Positions 51,110 to 59,099 of a stretch of 64,000 nucleotides of DNA are shown here, one piece after another. A program made the position numbers and the translations under genes. The DNA is from Streptomyces sp. NBC_00691 (lineage in GTDB: Bacteria; Actinomycetota; Actinomycetes; Streptomycetales; Streptomycetaceae). Where the stretch lies: contig NZ_CP109007.1 of assembly GCF_036226665.1 (NCBI RefSeq), positions 2,024,501 to 2,088,500 on the forward strand. The letters run 5' to 3'. The notes below the pieces were generated by a model. That model was not told where the DNA came from and did not search any database. It saw only the letters and a program-made list of their open reading frames with translations. Position 1 is the first letter of the stretch. Each line of letters begins with the position of its first letter.

Positions 51110-51823
51110 TCACACGCCCGCGCTCAGGCTGAGCGCGGGCGTGTACCGCTTCACCCGGCTGCCCACGAGCCCCGGGTGGTGGTGCACCCGTGCCCAGGCC
51201 GGGCTCAGCCGGCCTTCGTCGGCCAGCCACTCCTCGTGGGCCCGCCCGCTCTCCCACTCGGCGTAGTTCAGGACCCGGCCGCCGTCGGTGGACAGATGGA
51301 ACTGGACGCTGGTCGCGCTGGTCCCCGGCCGCAGCGCCGCGTCCTCGTCGAGAGCGGTGAACACGGTCTCCACCCAGGCCCGCCGAAGCCCCGCGTCGGG
51401 TCGGTCGAAGTCGGCCTCGACGATCACGACGACCCCGGGCAGCTCCCCCGTGCTCGTCGCGTCGAGGACGGCGGACCGGTGGATCGGCGCGTAGCGGCGG
51501 AGTTCCACCCGCTCGACGCCGGGTACGGCGGCGTCGATCTCGGCGTTCCGGTCGTCGCGGTAGGTGCGCACGAAGTCCTCGTAGGCCTTCTCCTCGGTCC
51601 ACTGCGAGTAGTGCAGCAGGGTCTCCCCGTCGGTCCCGGCGTAGACGCTGTACGAGAGCAGCCCGAGGTCGGGCCATTCCCTGCTCTCCCAGGCCGTGCG
51701 GATGGCGTCGACGGCCGCGCGCTGGCGCTCGGGGGTGCCGACCTTCCAGGTGCTGACGAGGACGGCGCCGACTCCGGGGCGGTGGAGGTCGGGGCGGGCG
51801 TCGGGTCGGGCTACGGCGTTCAT
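51110..51823 (-). CDS. Antibiotic-biosynthesis-monooxygenase (ABM) domain protein, two ABM repeats
   Basis: 237 aa from ATG 51823, with AGGAG 7 nt before it. Two ferredoxin-like ABM modules: residues 20-115 (GAVLVSTWKVGTPERQRAAVDAI and LLHYSQWTEEKAYEDFVRTYRDD) and 125-225 (GVVVIVEADFDRPDAGLRRAWVETVF, VLNYAEWESGRAHEEWLADE). Such dimers can be cofactor-free oxygenases or heme/quinone-handling proteins. This double form is common in actinobacteria next to TetR or GNAT genes. Cytoplasmic. The 3' end of the gene is part of a 15-bp hairpin that also follows the nuclease gene. Confidence 0.85.
   Translation of the reverse strand: MNAVARPDARPDLHRPGVGAVLVSTWKVGTPERQRAAVDAIRTAWESREWPDLGLLSYSVYAGTDGETLLHYSQWTEEKAYEDFVRTYRDDRNAEIDAAVPGVERVELRRYAPIHRSAVLDATSTGELPGVVVIVEADFDRPDAGLRRAWVETVFTALDEDAALRPGTSATSVQFHLSTDGGRVLNYAEWESGRAHEEWLADEGRLSPAWARVHHHPGLVGSRVKRYTPALSLSAGV
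51112..51144. terminator. 15-bp hairpin at the convergent nuclease/ABM gene ends
   Basis: Arms 51112-51126 and 51130-51144 pair perfectly with a GGC loop. The hairpin lies within the last codons of the minus-strand ABM gene and 58 bp past the nuclease stop, so it can terminate the nuclease transcript. Confidence 0.75.
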
Positions 51824-51920
51824 GAGGTCTCCTGTTCCTCGGGGGTTCCTCGGATCGCTCCACCGTCGTCCCTCAACCTTGGTCGAGGTCAACCCCCGTT
51901 CCCGTGCGAGACTTCGCGCC

Positions 51921-52379
51921 ATGATCCTTCGTGACCTGACCCTGCGTCCCGCGACCCGGGCGGAGCTTCCCGCCGTCCTCGCGCTCCTCGCCGACGAGGA
52001 CACGGTCGTGGACCCCGCCTCGGTGACGGTCACCGAGGCGTACGAGCGGGCCTTCGCGGACATCGAGGCCGATCCGCGCAACGAGATGCTCGTGCTGACG
52101 GACGGTGAACTGGTCCTGGGCTGCCTCCAGGTCACGTACATCCCGGGGCTGGGCCGGGGCGGAGCCGAGCGCGCCCTGGTCGAGGCGGTCAGGATCAGGG
52201 CCGACCGGCGCGGCGGCGGCCTCGGCCGGGAGCTGATGGAGCGGGCCGCGGGCCGCGCGCGGGACCGCGGCTGCGCGCTGGTCCAGCTCACCAGTGGCAA
52301 GCGGCGGACGGACGCCCATCGCTTCTACGCCTCCCTGGGATACGCGCGCAGCCACGAGGGCTTCAAGCTCGCGCTCTGA
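51921..52379 (+). CDS. GNAT-family N-acetyltransferase
   Basis: 152 aa from ATG 51921. MILRDLTLRPATRAELPAVLALLADEDT is the N-terminal strand/helix. EMLVLTDGELVLGCLQVTYIPG and ERALVEAVRIRADRRGGGLGRELMERAAGRARDRGC contain the acetyl-CoA loop (RRGGGLG). QLTSGKRRTDAHRFYASLGYARSHEGFKL is motif B. Close to the group annotated as aminoglycoside-like or general acetyltransferases. Divergent from the ABM gene (97 bp). Substrate unknown. Confidence 0.9.
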   Translation: MILRDLTLRPATRAELPAVLALLADEDTVVDPASVTVTEAYERAFADIEADPRNEMLVLTDGELVLGCLQVTYIPGLGRGGAERALVEAVRIRADRRGGGLGRELMERAAGRARDRGCALVQLTSGKRRTDAHRFYASLGYARSHEGFKLAL

Positions 52380-52583
52380 CGCCGCGTGCCAGGCGCCGCG
52401 GCGCAGAAGGGCGTTTGACGACAGGTCTCGTCGGAGACGTCCGCTTGGAGGTGGACGGCGCCGGGCTGTCCCCCTGTCGCGCCCGTCGATCATGCCAGAG
52501 CCCTCATGCTTAAGTGACCGTGACCTTTCGGCCGAAGCAGATCTAAGTGGACCTACACCGTCCGTTCCGCCCAGACTGCGGGG

Positions 52584-53540
52584 ATGAGCACTCCCCCCTC
52601 CCACCCGGCACGCCCCTTCGGCCGTGCGCTCTGCGCGATGATCACACCGTTCGCGGCGGACGGCGGGCTCGACCTCGACGAGGCGGGCAAGCTGGCCGCC
52701 CGGCTCGTCGGCGAGGGCTGCGACGGTCTGGTCCTGAACGGCACCACCGGTGAGTCGCCGACCACCACCGACGCCGAGAAGGCCGCGCTCGTCCGCGCCG
52801 TCCGGGAGGCCGTCGGACCGGGCCCCTCGGTCCTGTCGGGCGTCGGGACCCCGGACACCCGGCACACGGCCGAGCTGGCCCGCCAGGCCGAGGCGGCGGG
52901 GGCGGACGGACTGCTCGTCGTCACCCCGTACTACAGCCGCCCGCCGCAGCAGGCCGTCGAGGCCCACTTCCTCAAGGTCGCGGACGCGACCGGGCTGCCC
53001 GTGATGGTCTACGACATCCCCGGCCGGACGGGCACCCGCGTCGAGCCGGCGACGATGCGGCGGCTCGCTGAGCACCCGCGGATCGTGGCGGTGAAGGACT
53101 GCGCGTACGACCTGCTGGGCTCGGCCCGGGTGATCGCGGAGACCCCGCTCGCGTACTACTCGGGCTGCGAGGAGATGAACCTGCCGCTGTACGCGGTCGG
53201 CGGCGCCGGCTATGTCAGCACGGTGGCCAACGTGGCGCCCCGTCAGCTGCGCGCGGTCCTCGACGCCTTCGACGCGGGAGACACGGCGGAGGCGGCCCGG
53301 CTCAACGCCCGGCTGCTGCCGCTCGCCGAGAAGATGATGGCCGCGGGCCTGCCCGGCACGGTGACCGCCAAGGCGCTGCTCGGCGGCCCGGTGCGCGAAC
53401 CGCTGCAGCCCGCCGACCGGGAGACGGCCGACGGGCTGCGGGGGCTGTACGAGGCGCTGCTTCAGGCGGAGTCGGTGGTGGAGGTCCTGCCGAGGATCGC
53501 GGCATGCTCCAGGACGTCCTCCAGCGGGTCGTCGATCTGA
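52584..53540 (+). CDS. dapA: 4-hydroxy-tetrahydrodipicolinate synthase
   Basis: 318-aa class I aldolase-fold enzyme, condensing pyruvate with aspartate semialdehyde in lysine/diaminopimelate synthesis. Motifs: ALCAMITPFAADGGLDLDEA, LVLNGTTGESPTTTDAEK, ADGLLVVTPYYSRPPQ, VMVYDIPGRTGTRVEP and the Schiff-base Lys171 in IVAVKDCAYDLLGSA. The body ends as usual near LRGLYEALLQAE; then 24 unusual residues follow before TGA 53540 because no earlier stop exists. That tail runs antisense to the end of a small secreted-protein gene. The nearby dapD fits the pathway. Streptomyces may carry a second dapA elsewhere; that is general knowledge. Confidence 0.9.
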   Translation: MSTPPSHPARPFGRALCAMITPFAADGGLDLDEAGKLAARLVGEGCDGLVLNGTTGESPTTTDAEKAALVRAVREAVGPGPSVLSGVGTPDTRHTAELARQAEAAGADGLLVVTPYYSRPPQQAVEAHFLKVADATGLPVMVYDIPGRTGTRVEPATMRRLAEHPRIVAVKDCAYDLLGSARVIAETPLAYYSGCEEMNLPLYAVGGAGYVSTVANVAPRQLRAVLDAFDAGDTAEAARLNARLLPLAEKMMAAGLPGTVTAKALLGGPVREPLQPADRETADGLRGLYEALLQAESVVEVLPRIAACSRTSSSGSSI

Positions 53541-53680
53541 CCCGTGTGGAGCGAGAGGCTGGGCCCGTTGGTGACGGTGGGCCCGTTGTGGGTGTGCGTC
53601 TCGTCCGCCGCGGCCGTCCCGGCCGGCAGCAGGACCGCTGCCATCGTGAGCACTCCTGCGACCATGGGCTTCGTCCTCAT
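53462..53680 (-). CDS. Small secreted protein (72 aa), unknown function
   Basis: ATG 53680 starts a clear Sec signal peptide, MRTKPMVAGVLTMAAVLLPA ending at about AAADE. The mature part is under 50 residues: ETHTHNGPTVTNGPSLSL, then TGQIDDPLEDVLEHAAILG and a polar end. I recall similar small exported proteins with a DPxEDVLEH motif in Streptomyces. The last 79 bp overlap the 3' end of dapA on the other strand. Coding on this strand is supported by the signal peptide and an independent start region. No cysteines. Function unknown. Confidence 0.75.
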   Translation of the reverse strand: MRTKPMVAGVLTMAAVLLPAGTAAADETHTHNGPTVTNGPSLSLHTGQIDDPLEDVLEHAAILGRTSTTDSA

Positions 53681-53707
53681 GTCGACTCCTCGCCTTCGTC
53701 TGCGTGC

Positions 53708-53740
53708 GGTGACTCTGCGTTCTGTCAACGCAGAGTCACC
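53708..53740. terminator. 14-bp hairpin terminator behind dapD
   Basis: GGTGACTCTGCGTT (53708-53721) pairs perfectly with 53727-53740 around a CTGTC loop. It lies 3 bp past the dapD stop (minus strand) and 28 bp before the start codon of the small secreted-protein gene, insulating the two. Confidence 0.85.
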
Positions 53741-53743
53741 GGA

Positions 53744-54727
53744 TCAGTTGTGGCTGTGGAGGATGTCGTTCAGCCCGCCCCAGACCGCGTTGTTCGGACG
53801 GGCCTCGACGGCGCCGGTGACCGAGTTGCGGCGGAACAGGATGTTCGAGGCGCCGGAGAGGTCGCGGGCCTTCACGATCTCGCCGTCGGGCATCGTGACC
53901 CGGGTGCCGGCGGTGACGTAGAGACCGGCCTCGACGACGCACTCGTCACCGAGCGCGATGCCGACGCCCGCCTCGGCGCCGATGAGGCAGCGCTCACCGA
54001 TCGAGATGACGACGTTGCCGCCGCCCGACAGGGTGCCCATGGTGGAGGCGCCGCCGCCGATGTCGGAGCCGTTGCCGACGACGACACCCGCGGAGATGCG
54101 GCCCTCGACCATCGAGGTGCCGAGGGTGCCGGCGTTGAAGTTGACGAAGCCCTCGTGCATGACGGTGGTGCCGGCCGCGAGGTGGGCGCCGAGGCGGACC
54201 CGGTCGGCGTCGGCGATCCGGACACCGGCGGGCGCCACGTAGTCGGTCATCCGCGGGAACTTGTCGATGCCGGTGACGGCGAGGTGCAGGCCCTCGGCGC
54301 GCGCGTTGAGGCGGACCTTCTCGATGTCGTCGACGGCGACGGGACCGAGCGAGGTCCAGGCGACGTTGGCGAGGAGGCCGAAGACGCCGTCCAGGCTCTG
54401 GCCGTGCGGCTTGACCAGACGGTGGCTGAGCAGGTGCAGACGCAGGTAGGCGTCGTGGGCGTCGAGCGGCTTCTCGTCGAGCGAGGAGATGACGGTCCGG
54501 ACGGCGACCACCTCGACGCCCCGGCGGGCGTCCACGCCGAGGGCCTTGGCGGCGCCTTCGCCGAGGGCGTTCACGGCCTCGTCGGGGGTGAGCCGCTCGG
54601 TGCCGGCGGGGCCGGCCGCCTCGGTCAGCTCGGGGGCGGGGTACCAGGTGTCGAGAACGGTGCCGTCGCCGGCGATGGTGGCGAGGCCGGCGGCGACGGC
54701 GCCGGTGGTGCGAGGAGCAGTGGTCAT
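53744..54727 (-). CDS. dapD: 2,3,4,5-tetrahydropyridine-2,6-dicarboxylate N-succinyltransferase
   Basis: 327-aa acyltransferase with a left-handed beta-helix, the succinylase step of lysine/DAP synthesis. The N-terminal domain has the actinobacterial type sequence [20 protein letters not shown]. The hexapeptide repeat body: [54 protein letters not shown] and [28 protein letters not shown]. The end [34 protein letters not shown] is characteristic. ATG 54727. It faces dapA but is on the opposite strand; the two are not one operon, though they share the pathway. Confidence 0.96.
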   Translation of the reverse strand: MTTAPRTTGAVAAGLATIAGDGTVLDTWYPAPELTEAAGPAGTERLTPDEAVNALGEGAAKALGVDARRGVEVVAVRTVISSLDEKPLDAHDAYLRLHLLSHRLVKPHGQSLDGVFGLLANVAWTSLGPVAVDDIEKVRLNARAEGLHLAVTGIDKFPRMTDYVAPAGVRIADADRVRLGAHLAAGTTVMHEGFVNFNAGTLGTSMVEGRISAGVVVGNGSDIGGGASTMGTLSGGGNVVISIGERCLIGAEAGVGIALGDECVVEAGLYVTAGTRVTMPDGEIVKARDLSGASNILFRRNSVTGAVEARPNNAVWGGLNDILHSHN

Positions 54728-54840
54728 GACGGAAAACCTAACCGGCGGGGCCCCGCCCGGGCCAACCGGTCTCAGGTGTCGGTCGAGCGCGTAGGCGGTT
54801 CCGACGAGCGCGCGAGGGCCCGTTTCGGTCCTTCCTTCAG

Positions 54841-54887
54841 ACCGGGCACGGGCAGGTGCGGACCGGGCACGGGCAGGTGCCCGGTTC
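54841..54887. terminator. Tandem 21-bp repeat forming a hairpin behind the tetR gene
   Basis: ACCGGGCACGGGCAGGTGC occurs at 54841-54859 and 54862-54880. The second copy pairs with GTGCCCGGT (54877-54885) to give a 9-bp stem with flanking G-U/G-C pairs. It lies just past the tetR stop (54900, minus strand). Confidence 0.55.
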
Positions 54888-54899
54888 CCGTCCGCGCGC

Positions 54900-55448
54900 T
54901 CACGCGGGGCGCAGCACCCGCGCCAGCATCACGCGCGCGTACTCCTCGTCGTACGGCACTCCGGTGAGCAGGGACTGGAGGCAGATGCCGTCCACGAGGG
55001 CGAGCAGGGCGCGTGCGGTGCCGGGGTCGGTGCGAAGGGAGAGGGCGGAGACCACGGTCTCGGCCCATTCGGCGGCGACCGGCCGGAGCGCGGGGCGCCG
55101 CAGGGCGGCGAGATAGAGCTCGTACTCCAGCTCCACCTGGGCGCGTTCGCCGCTCATCCACTCCCCCATCAGGCGGGCCAGCGCCGCGGCCAGGTCGGCG
55201 TCGGGCGAGGTGCGGGCGAGGCGCTCGCGCAGCAGCCGTCCGAAGCCCTCGTCGGCCTTGTGGAGCGCGGCGACGAGGAGTTCGTCGAGGGAGGCGAAGT
55301 GGTACGTCGTGGAGCCCAGCGGCACATCGGCCTCGGCGGCCACGGTGCGATGGCTGAGCCCGGCGATCCCGGAGCGCCCGGCGACCCGGAGGGCCGCGTC
55401 GACGATCCGGTCGCGCCGGTCGGGGTCGTGGCGGCGGGGGCGGGCCAT
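54900..55448 (-). CDS. TetR-family transcriptional regulator, linked to an SMR pump
   Basis: 182 aa. DNA-binding domain [52 protein letters not shown], ligand-binding helices with [31 protein letters not shown] and [17 protein letters not shown]. The ATG overlaps the SMR stop (TGATG), so both are co-translated from the SMR promoter. A palindrome in that promoter (55791-55804) is the expected binding site. The ligand is likely the cationic or hydrophobic compound exported by the pump. Confidence 0.93.
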   Translation of the reverse strand: MARPRRHDPDRRDRIVDAALRVAGRSGIAGLSHRTVAAEADVPLGSTTYHFASLDELLVAALHKADEGFGRLLRERLARTSPDADLAAALARLMGEWMSGERAQVELEYELYLAALRRPALRPVAAEWAETVVSALSLRTDPGTARALLALVDGICLQSLLTGVPYDEEYARVMLARVLRPA

Positions 55449-55768
55449 CAGTGAGCGCCGCCGAGATTGAGGACGACGACCCCGGCGACGATGAGGACGA
55501 TCCCCGCGATCTTGGCGAGGCTGAGGGTCTCACCGAGGAAGAGGATGCCGATGGCGGCGACGGCCGCGGTGCCGACGCCGGCCCAGATGGCGTACGCGGT
55601 GCCGACCTGGAGCGTCTTGAGCGCCTGCGCCAGGAGCGCGAAGGCCACCACGTAGCCCACGCCGGTGACGATCGACGGCCAGATCCTGGTGAAGCCCTCG
55701 CTGTACTTCATGGAGGTGGTGGCGAGTATCTCCGCCGCGATGGCGCCCGCGAGCAGTCCGTATCCCAT
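55448..55768 (-). CDS. Small multidrug resistance (SMR) transporter
   Basis: 106-aa four-helix proton antiporter of the EmrE/QacE/SugE family. MGYGLLAGAIAAEILATTSMKYSEGFTRIWPSI carries the conserved membrane glutamate in helix 1 (AAEI). Next come LLAQALKTLQVGTAYAIWAGVGTA (the family GxAYAxWxGxG motif) and GETLSLAKIAGIVLIVAGVVVLNLG. ATG 55768 is the right start; the frame upstream enters the promoter. It exports quaternary ammonium compounds or, in guanidinium-type members, guanidinium. No guanidine riboswitch is visible. Operon with tetR. Confidence 0.94.
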   Translation of the reverse strand: MGYGLLAGAIAAEILATTSMKYSEGFTRIWPSIVTGVGYVVAFALLAQALKTLQVGTAYAIWAGVGTAAVAAIGILFLGETLSLAKIAGIVLIVAGVVVLNLGGAH

Positions 55769-55790
55769 GCGTACAAGCGTACACAGCATA

Positions 55791-55804
55791 TGTACGGCCG
55801 TACA
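55791..55804. promoter_or_regulatory. TGTACGGCCGTACA palindrome, candidate TetR operator
   Basis: A perfect 14-bp palindrome 23 bp before the SMR start. GTACAAGCGTAC at 55771-55782 repeats its outer half-sites. It also lies 27 bp before the divergent membrane-protein gene, so both promoters could be affected. Confidence 0.75.
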
Positions 55805-55830
55805 CATCATCGACCGATACGGTGTCCCGC

Positions 55831-56928
55831 ATGACGATTCCCCCAGGGCCACCTCCCTACGGCCCTCCCGGGCAGCCGCCCTACGGCTACGGCTACGCCC
55901 CGCCGCCCCCGCCGCCGAAGCCGGGGGTGATACCCCTGGCGCCGCTCACCTTCAGCACGATCCTGACCGGCGCCTTCGCCACCTTCGGCCGCTACTGGAA
56001 GCAGCTCCTCGGCGTGGGTGCGGCCGCCTACCTCGGCGCCCTGCTGGTCGTCGGTGCGGCGATCGGCGTCGCGTACCTGGCCGTCGGCGACGGCTTCCCC
56101 GCCGTGTTCGACCTGCCCGCGGGGCAGGATCCGCGGTGGGACGACGTCCGCCCGCTGATCATCGCCTTCGTCTGCGTCTGGCTGGTCGCCATGGTCGTGT
56201 TCGTCGGTGCGAGCGCCCTGGTGGCGGCGGCCTGCCCCGCCGTGGTCCAGGAGGCGGTGCTCGGCCGGCCCACCTCCTTCGGTGCCCTCTGGCGCCGGTC
56301 CTGGGCCCGGGTGCCGGCCGTGCTCGGCACCGTGTTCCTGACCACCGCGGCGCTGCTGGTCCCGATGGTCCTCCTCTTCGGCGCCTTCGCCGCGATGGTG
56401 GCTGCGCTCGTCGCCGACCTCGGGGACCTGGACAGCGGAGCGACGGCCTCCGACGTCTCGTTCACGATCCCCCTGCTGTTGCTCCTCGCCGCCGTGGCGG
56501 TCCTGCCGTTCGGAGTGTGGATCTGGGTGAAGTTCAGCCTGGCCCCGGCGGCCGCCGTGATGGAGGGCCAGGGCCCGGTGGCCTCGATGCGCCGCTCCGC
56601 GCACCTGGTCCGCGGCGACTGGTGGCGGATGTTCGGCTGCCTGTTCGCCGCCGGGATCATGGCCTCCGTCGTCGGCATGCTGATTCAGCAGCTCCTGTCC
56701 GCCCTGGCGTCGGCCCCGCTGTCGTTCAGCGACTTCTCCGGCGAGGACTCGGCCGCCGTGGTGGGTTCCATGGTCGTCATCCTCACGGTGTTGATCATCG
56801 GCCAGCTGATCAGCCAGGCGATCGTCTCCGTCTTCCCGCCGCTGGTCACGGCCCTGCTCTACGTGGACCAGCGCATCCGCAAGGAGAACCTGGCCCCGGA
56901 ACTGGCCCGCGCGGCCGGACTCGGCTAG
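55831..56928 (+). CDS. Multi-pass membrane protein with Pro/Gly/Tyr-rich N terminus
   Basis: 365 aa from ATG 55831 (GTG 55822 possible). The N-terminal 30 residues are a Pro/Tyr/Gly-rich cytoplasmic tail (PPGPPPYGPPGQPPYGYGY). About six membrane segments follow: LLGVGAAAYLGALLVVGAAIG, LIIAFVCVWLVAMVVFVGASALV, LGTVFLTTAALLVPMVLLFGAFAAM, IPLLLLLAAVAVLPFGVWIW, MFGCLFAAGIMASVVGMLI, VVGSMVVILTVLIIGQLI. ASMRRSAHLVRGDWWRMFG is the motif I associate with glycerophosphoryl-diester-phosphodiesterase membrane-domain (YciC-like) proteins. Function unknown. The TetR operator lies in the shared promoter region. Confidence 0.85.
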   Translation: MTIPPGPPPYGPPGQPPYGYGYAPPPPPPKPGVIPLAPLTFSTILTGAFATFGRYWKQLLGVGAAAYLGALLVVGAAIGVAYLAVGDGFPAVFDLPAGQDPRWDDVRPLIIAFVCVWLVAMVVFVGASALVAAACPAVVQEAVLGRPTSFGALWRRSWARVPAVLGTVFLTTAALLVPMVLLFGAFAAMVAALVADLGDLDSGATASDVSFTIPLLLLLAAVAVLPFGVWIWVKFSLAPAAAVMEGQGPVASMRRSAHLVRGDWWRMFGCLFAAGIMASVVGMLIQQLLSALASAPLSFSDFSGEDSAAVVGSMVVILTVLIIGQLISQAIVSVFPPLVTALLYVDQRIRKENLAPELARAAGLG

Positions 56929-56968
56929 CCGGTGGGCGGCCGGACGCGACCGGCCGGGAAGGACGAGA

Positions 56969-56998
56969 AACGGCCGCGCCCCGAGGGGCACGGCCGTT
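56969..56998. terminator. Bidirectional hairpin terminator
   Basis: AACGGCCG (56969-56976) and CGGCCGTT (56991-56998) pair, with an inner GCCC/GGGC stem. It lies between the membrane-protein gene and the end of the suf operon. Confidence 0.75.
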
Positions 56999-57020
56999 CA
57001 TCCTGGGACGCGTGGGTCGA

Positions 57021-57359
57021 TCAGACGTTGAAGCCGAGCGCGCGCAGCTGCTCGCGGCCGTCGTCCGTGATCTTGTCGGGGCCCCACGGGGGCATCCAGA
57101 CCCAGTTGATCTTCAGTTCGCTGACGATCCCGTCCGTCGCGGACTTCGCCTGGTCCTCGATCACATCGGTCAGCGGGCAGGCCGCCGACGTCAGGGTCAT
57201 GTCCAGCGTCGCGATGTTCGCGTCGTCGATGTGGATGCCGTAGATCAGGCCCAGGTTGACGACGTCGATGCCCAGCTCGGGGTCGACGACGTCGTACAGC
57301 GCCTCGCGGACTTCTTCCTCGGAGGCCGGCTTCATCGTGGCCTCGGCGTTCTCGGTCAT
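57021..57359 (-). CDS. SufT-like metal-sulfur cluster assembly factor (MIP18/DUF59)
   Basis: 112 aa, last gene of the suf operon. EVREALYDVVDPELGIDVVNLGLIYGIHI is the DUF59 core. LDMTLTSAACPLTDVIEDQ carries the conserved cysteine used in Fe-S carriers and maturation factors, and ELKINWVWMPPWGPDKITDDGREQLRALGF ends the domain. In the SUF system this type of protein helps deliver clusters to target enzymes. ATG 57359 lies in the sufU stop overlap (4 nt). No signal or membrane segment. Confidence 0.92.
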   Translation of the reverse strand: MTENAEATMKPASEEEVREALYDVVDPELGIDVVNLGLIYGIHIDDANIATLDMTLTSAACPLTDVIEDQAKSATDGIVSELKINWVWMPPWGPDKITDDGREQLRALGFNV

Positions 57360-57820
57360 GCCGACTTCCTCTCCGCCGCGTCGCCCAGGGCCTGGGCGGT
57401 CGCGTCCTTCCACGCCATCCAGCTGAGCAGCGCGCACTTCACACGGGCCGGGTACTTGGAGACTCCGGCGAACGCGACCGCGTCCTCCAGGATCTCCTCC
57501 ATCGCGTCGTCGGGCTCGATCTGGCCCTTGGACTGCATCAGCTCCAGGAAGGTGCCCTGGATCTTCTGCGCGTCCGCCAGCTCCTTGCCGACGAGCAGCT
57601 CGTTGAGCACGGACGCCGAGGCCTGGCTGATGGAGCAGCCCTGGCCCTCGTACGACACGTCCTCGATGCGCGAGCCGTCGTACTTCACGCGGAGCGTGAT
57701 CTCGTCGCCGCACGTCGGGTTGACGTGGTGCACCTCGGCGTCGCCGTCCCGAAGACCGCGCCCGTGCGGGTGCTTGTAGTGGTCCAGGATGACGTCCTGG
57801 TACATCGAATCGAGCTTCAC
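57356..57820 (-). CDS. sufU: SufU, zinc-containing sulfur-transfer protein for SufS
   Basis: 154 aa, IscU-like fold. Cys37 in NPTCGDEITLRV, Cys62 in GQGCSISQASAS and Cys129 in VKCALLSWMAW are the three conserved cysteines. The region between the second and third cysteine is lengthened, as in SufU but not IscU. In Gram-positive SUF systems SufU takes persulfide sulfur from SufS. It overlaps the SufT-like gene by 4 nt and lies 10 bp behind sufS. Confidence 0.95.
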   Translation of the reverse strand: MKLDSMYQDVILDHYKHPHGRGLRDGDAEVHHVNPTCGDEITLRVKYDGSRIEDVSYEGQGCSISQASASVLNELLVGKELADAQKIQGTFLELMQSKGQIEPDDAMEEILEDAVAFAGVSKYPARVKCALLSWMAWKDATAQALGDAAERKSA

Positions 57821-57830
57821 GAGCCGTCCC

Positions 57831-59099
57831 CTAGCCGAAGAAGTTCCGTACGTGCTCCAGACCCGCGACCAGGGCGTCGACCTCGGCCGGGGTGGAGTAC
57901 AGATAGAACGACGCCCGCGTGGTCGCAGGAATTCCGTACCGCAGGCAGACCGGCCGCGCGCAGTGGTGGCCGACCCGGACCGCGATGCCCTCTTCGTCGA
58001 GGACCTGGCCCACGTCGTGCGGGTGGATGTCGCCGAGCGTGAAGGAGATCGCCGCGCCGCGGTCCTCGGCCGTGGTGGGGCCGATGATCCGCAGGTCCGG
58101 AACCTCCTGGAGGCGCCGGACGGCGTACTCGGTGATCGCGTGCTCGTGGCGCGCGATGTTCTCCATACCGATCGCCGAGAGGTAGTCCACGGCCGCGCCG
58201 AGGCCGACGGCCTGGGCGATCGGGGGCGTACCCGCCTCGAACTTGTGCGGGGCCGGCGCGTACGTCGAGGAGTGCATCGAGACGGTCTCGATCATCTCAC
58301 CGCCGCCCAGGAAGGGCGGCAGGTCCTCGAGCAGCTCCTGGCGGCCCCAGAGGACGCCGATGCCCGTCGGGCCGCACATCTTGTGGCCGGTGAAGGCCAC
58401 GAAGTCGGCCTGGAGCGCCTGCACGTCCAGGACCATGTGCGGGGCCGCCTGGGAGGCGTCGATGCAGACGAGCGCACCGACCTCCTGGGCGCGACGGATG
58501 ATCGTCTCGACCGGGTTGACCGTGCCCAGCAGGTTCGAGACCAGCGTGAACGAGACGATCTTGGTCTTCTCGGTGATGACCTCTTCGATGTTCGAGAGGT
58601 CGAGACGGCCGTCGTCGGTGAGGCCGAACCACTTCAGCTTCGCGCCCGTGCGCTGCGAGAGCAGCTGCCACGGCACGATGTTGGAGTGGTGCTCCATCTC
58701 CGTGATGGCGATCTCGGTCTCGTGGTCCACGCGGTAGGGCTCGTCGGCCCAGCCCAGCATGTTGGCCACCAGGTTGAGCGACTCCGAGGCGTTCTTGGTG
58801 AAGATCACCTCGTCGCGGCTCGGGGCGTTGATGAAGGCCGCGACCTTGTCACGGGCGCCTTCGTACAGCGCCGTCGCCTCCTCGGCGACCGTGTAGACGC
58901 CGCGGTGGACGTTGGCGTTGTGACGCTCGTAGTACGTGTTGAGCGCGTCGAGGACCTGCCGCGGCTTCTGCGAGGTCGCCGCGGAGTCGAGGTACACGAT
59001 CTTCTTGCCGTCGTGGACCACGCGATCCAGGAGCGGGAAGTCCTTGCGGATCGCCTCGGTGTCGAGGAGGCCGGAGAGCCCCTGATGGGCAGAAGTCAC
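57831..59099 (-). CDS. sufS: SufS cysteine desulfurase
   Basis: 422-aa group II cysteine desulfurase; removes sulfur from cysteine as an enzyme persulfide. Motifs: IVYLDSAATSQKPRQVLDAL, TEMEHHSNIVPWQ, VCIDASQAAPHMVLDVQ, PLP Lys240 in FVAFTGHKMCGPTGIGVLWG, catalytic Cys380 in AVRVGHHCARPVCLRYG. GTG 59099 overlaps the sufC stop (GTGA, 4 nt). Partner SufU is next. Full length and no defect. Confidence 0.97.
   Translation of the reverse strand: MTSAHQGLSGLLDTEAIRKDFPLLDRVVHDGKKIVYLDSAATSQKPRQVLDALNTYYERHNANVHRGVYTVAEEATALYEGARDKVAAFINAPSRDEVIFTKNASESLNLVANMLGWADEPYRVDHETEIAITEMEHHSNIVPWQLLSQRTGAKLKWFGLTDDGRLDLSNIEEVITEKTKIVSFTLVSNLLGTVNPVETIIRRAQEVGALVCIDASQAAPHMVLDVQALQADFVAFTGHKMCGPTGIGVLWGRQELLEDLPPFLGGGEMIETVSMHSSTYAPAPHKFEAGTPPIAQAVGLGAAVDYLSAIGMENIARHEHAITEYAVRRLQEVPDLRIIGPTTAEDRGAAISFTLGDIHPHDVGQVLDEEGIAVRVGHHCARPVCLRYGIPATTRASFYLYSTPAEVDALVAGLEHVRNFFG

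Noticed and set aside
53744..53942. Short minus-strand frame inside the dapD 3' end
   Set aside because: Out of frame with dapD, Arg/His-rich, no start signal.
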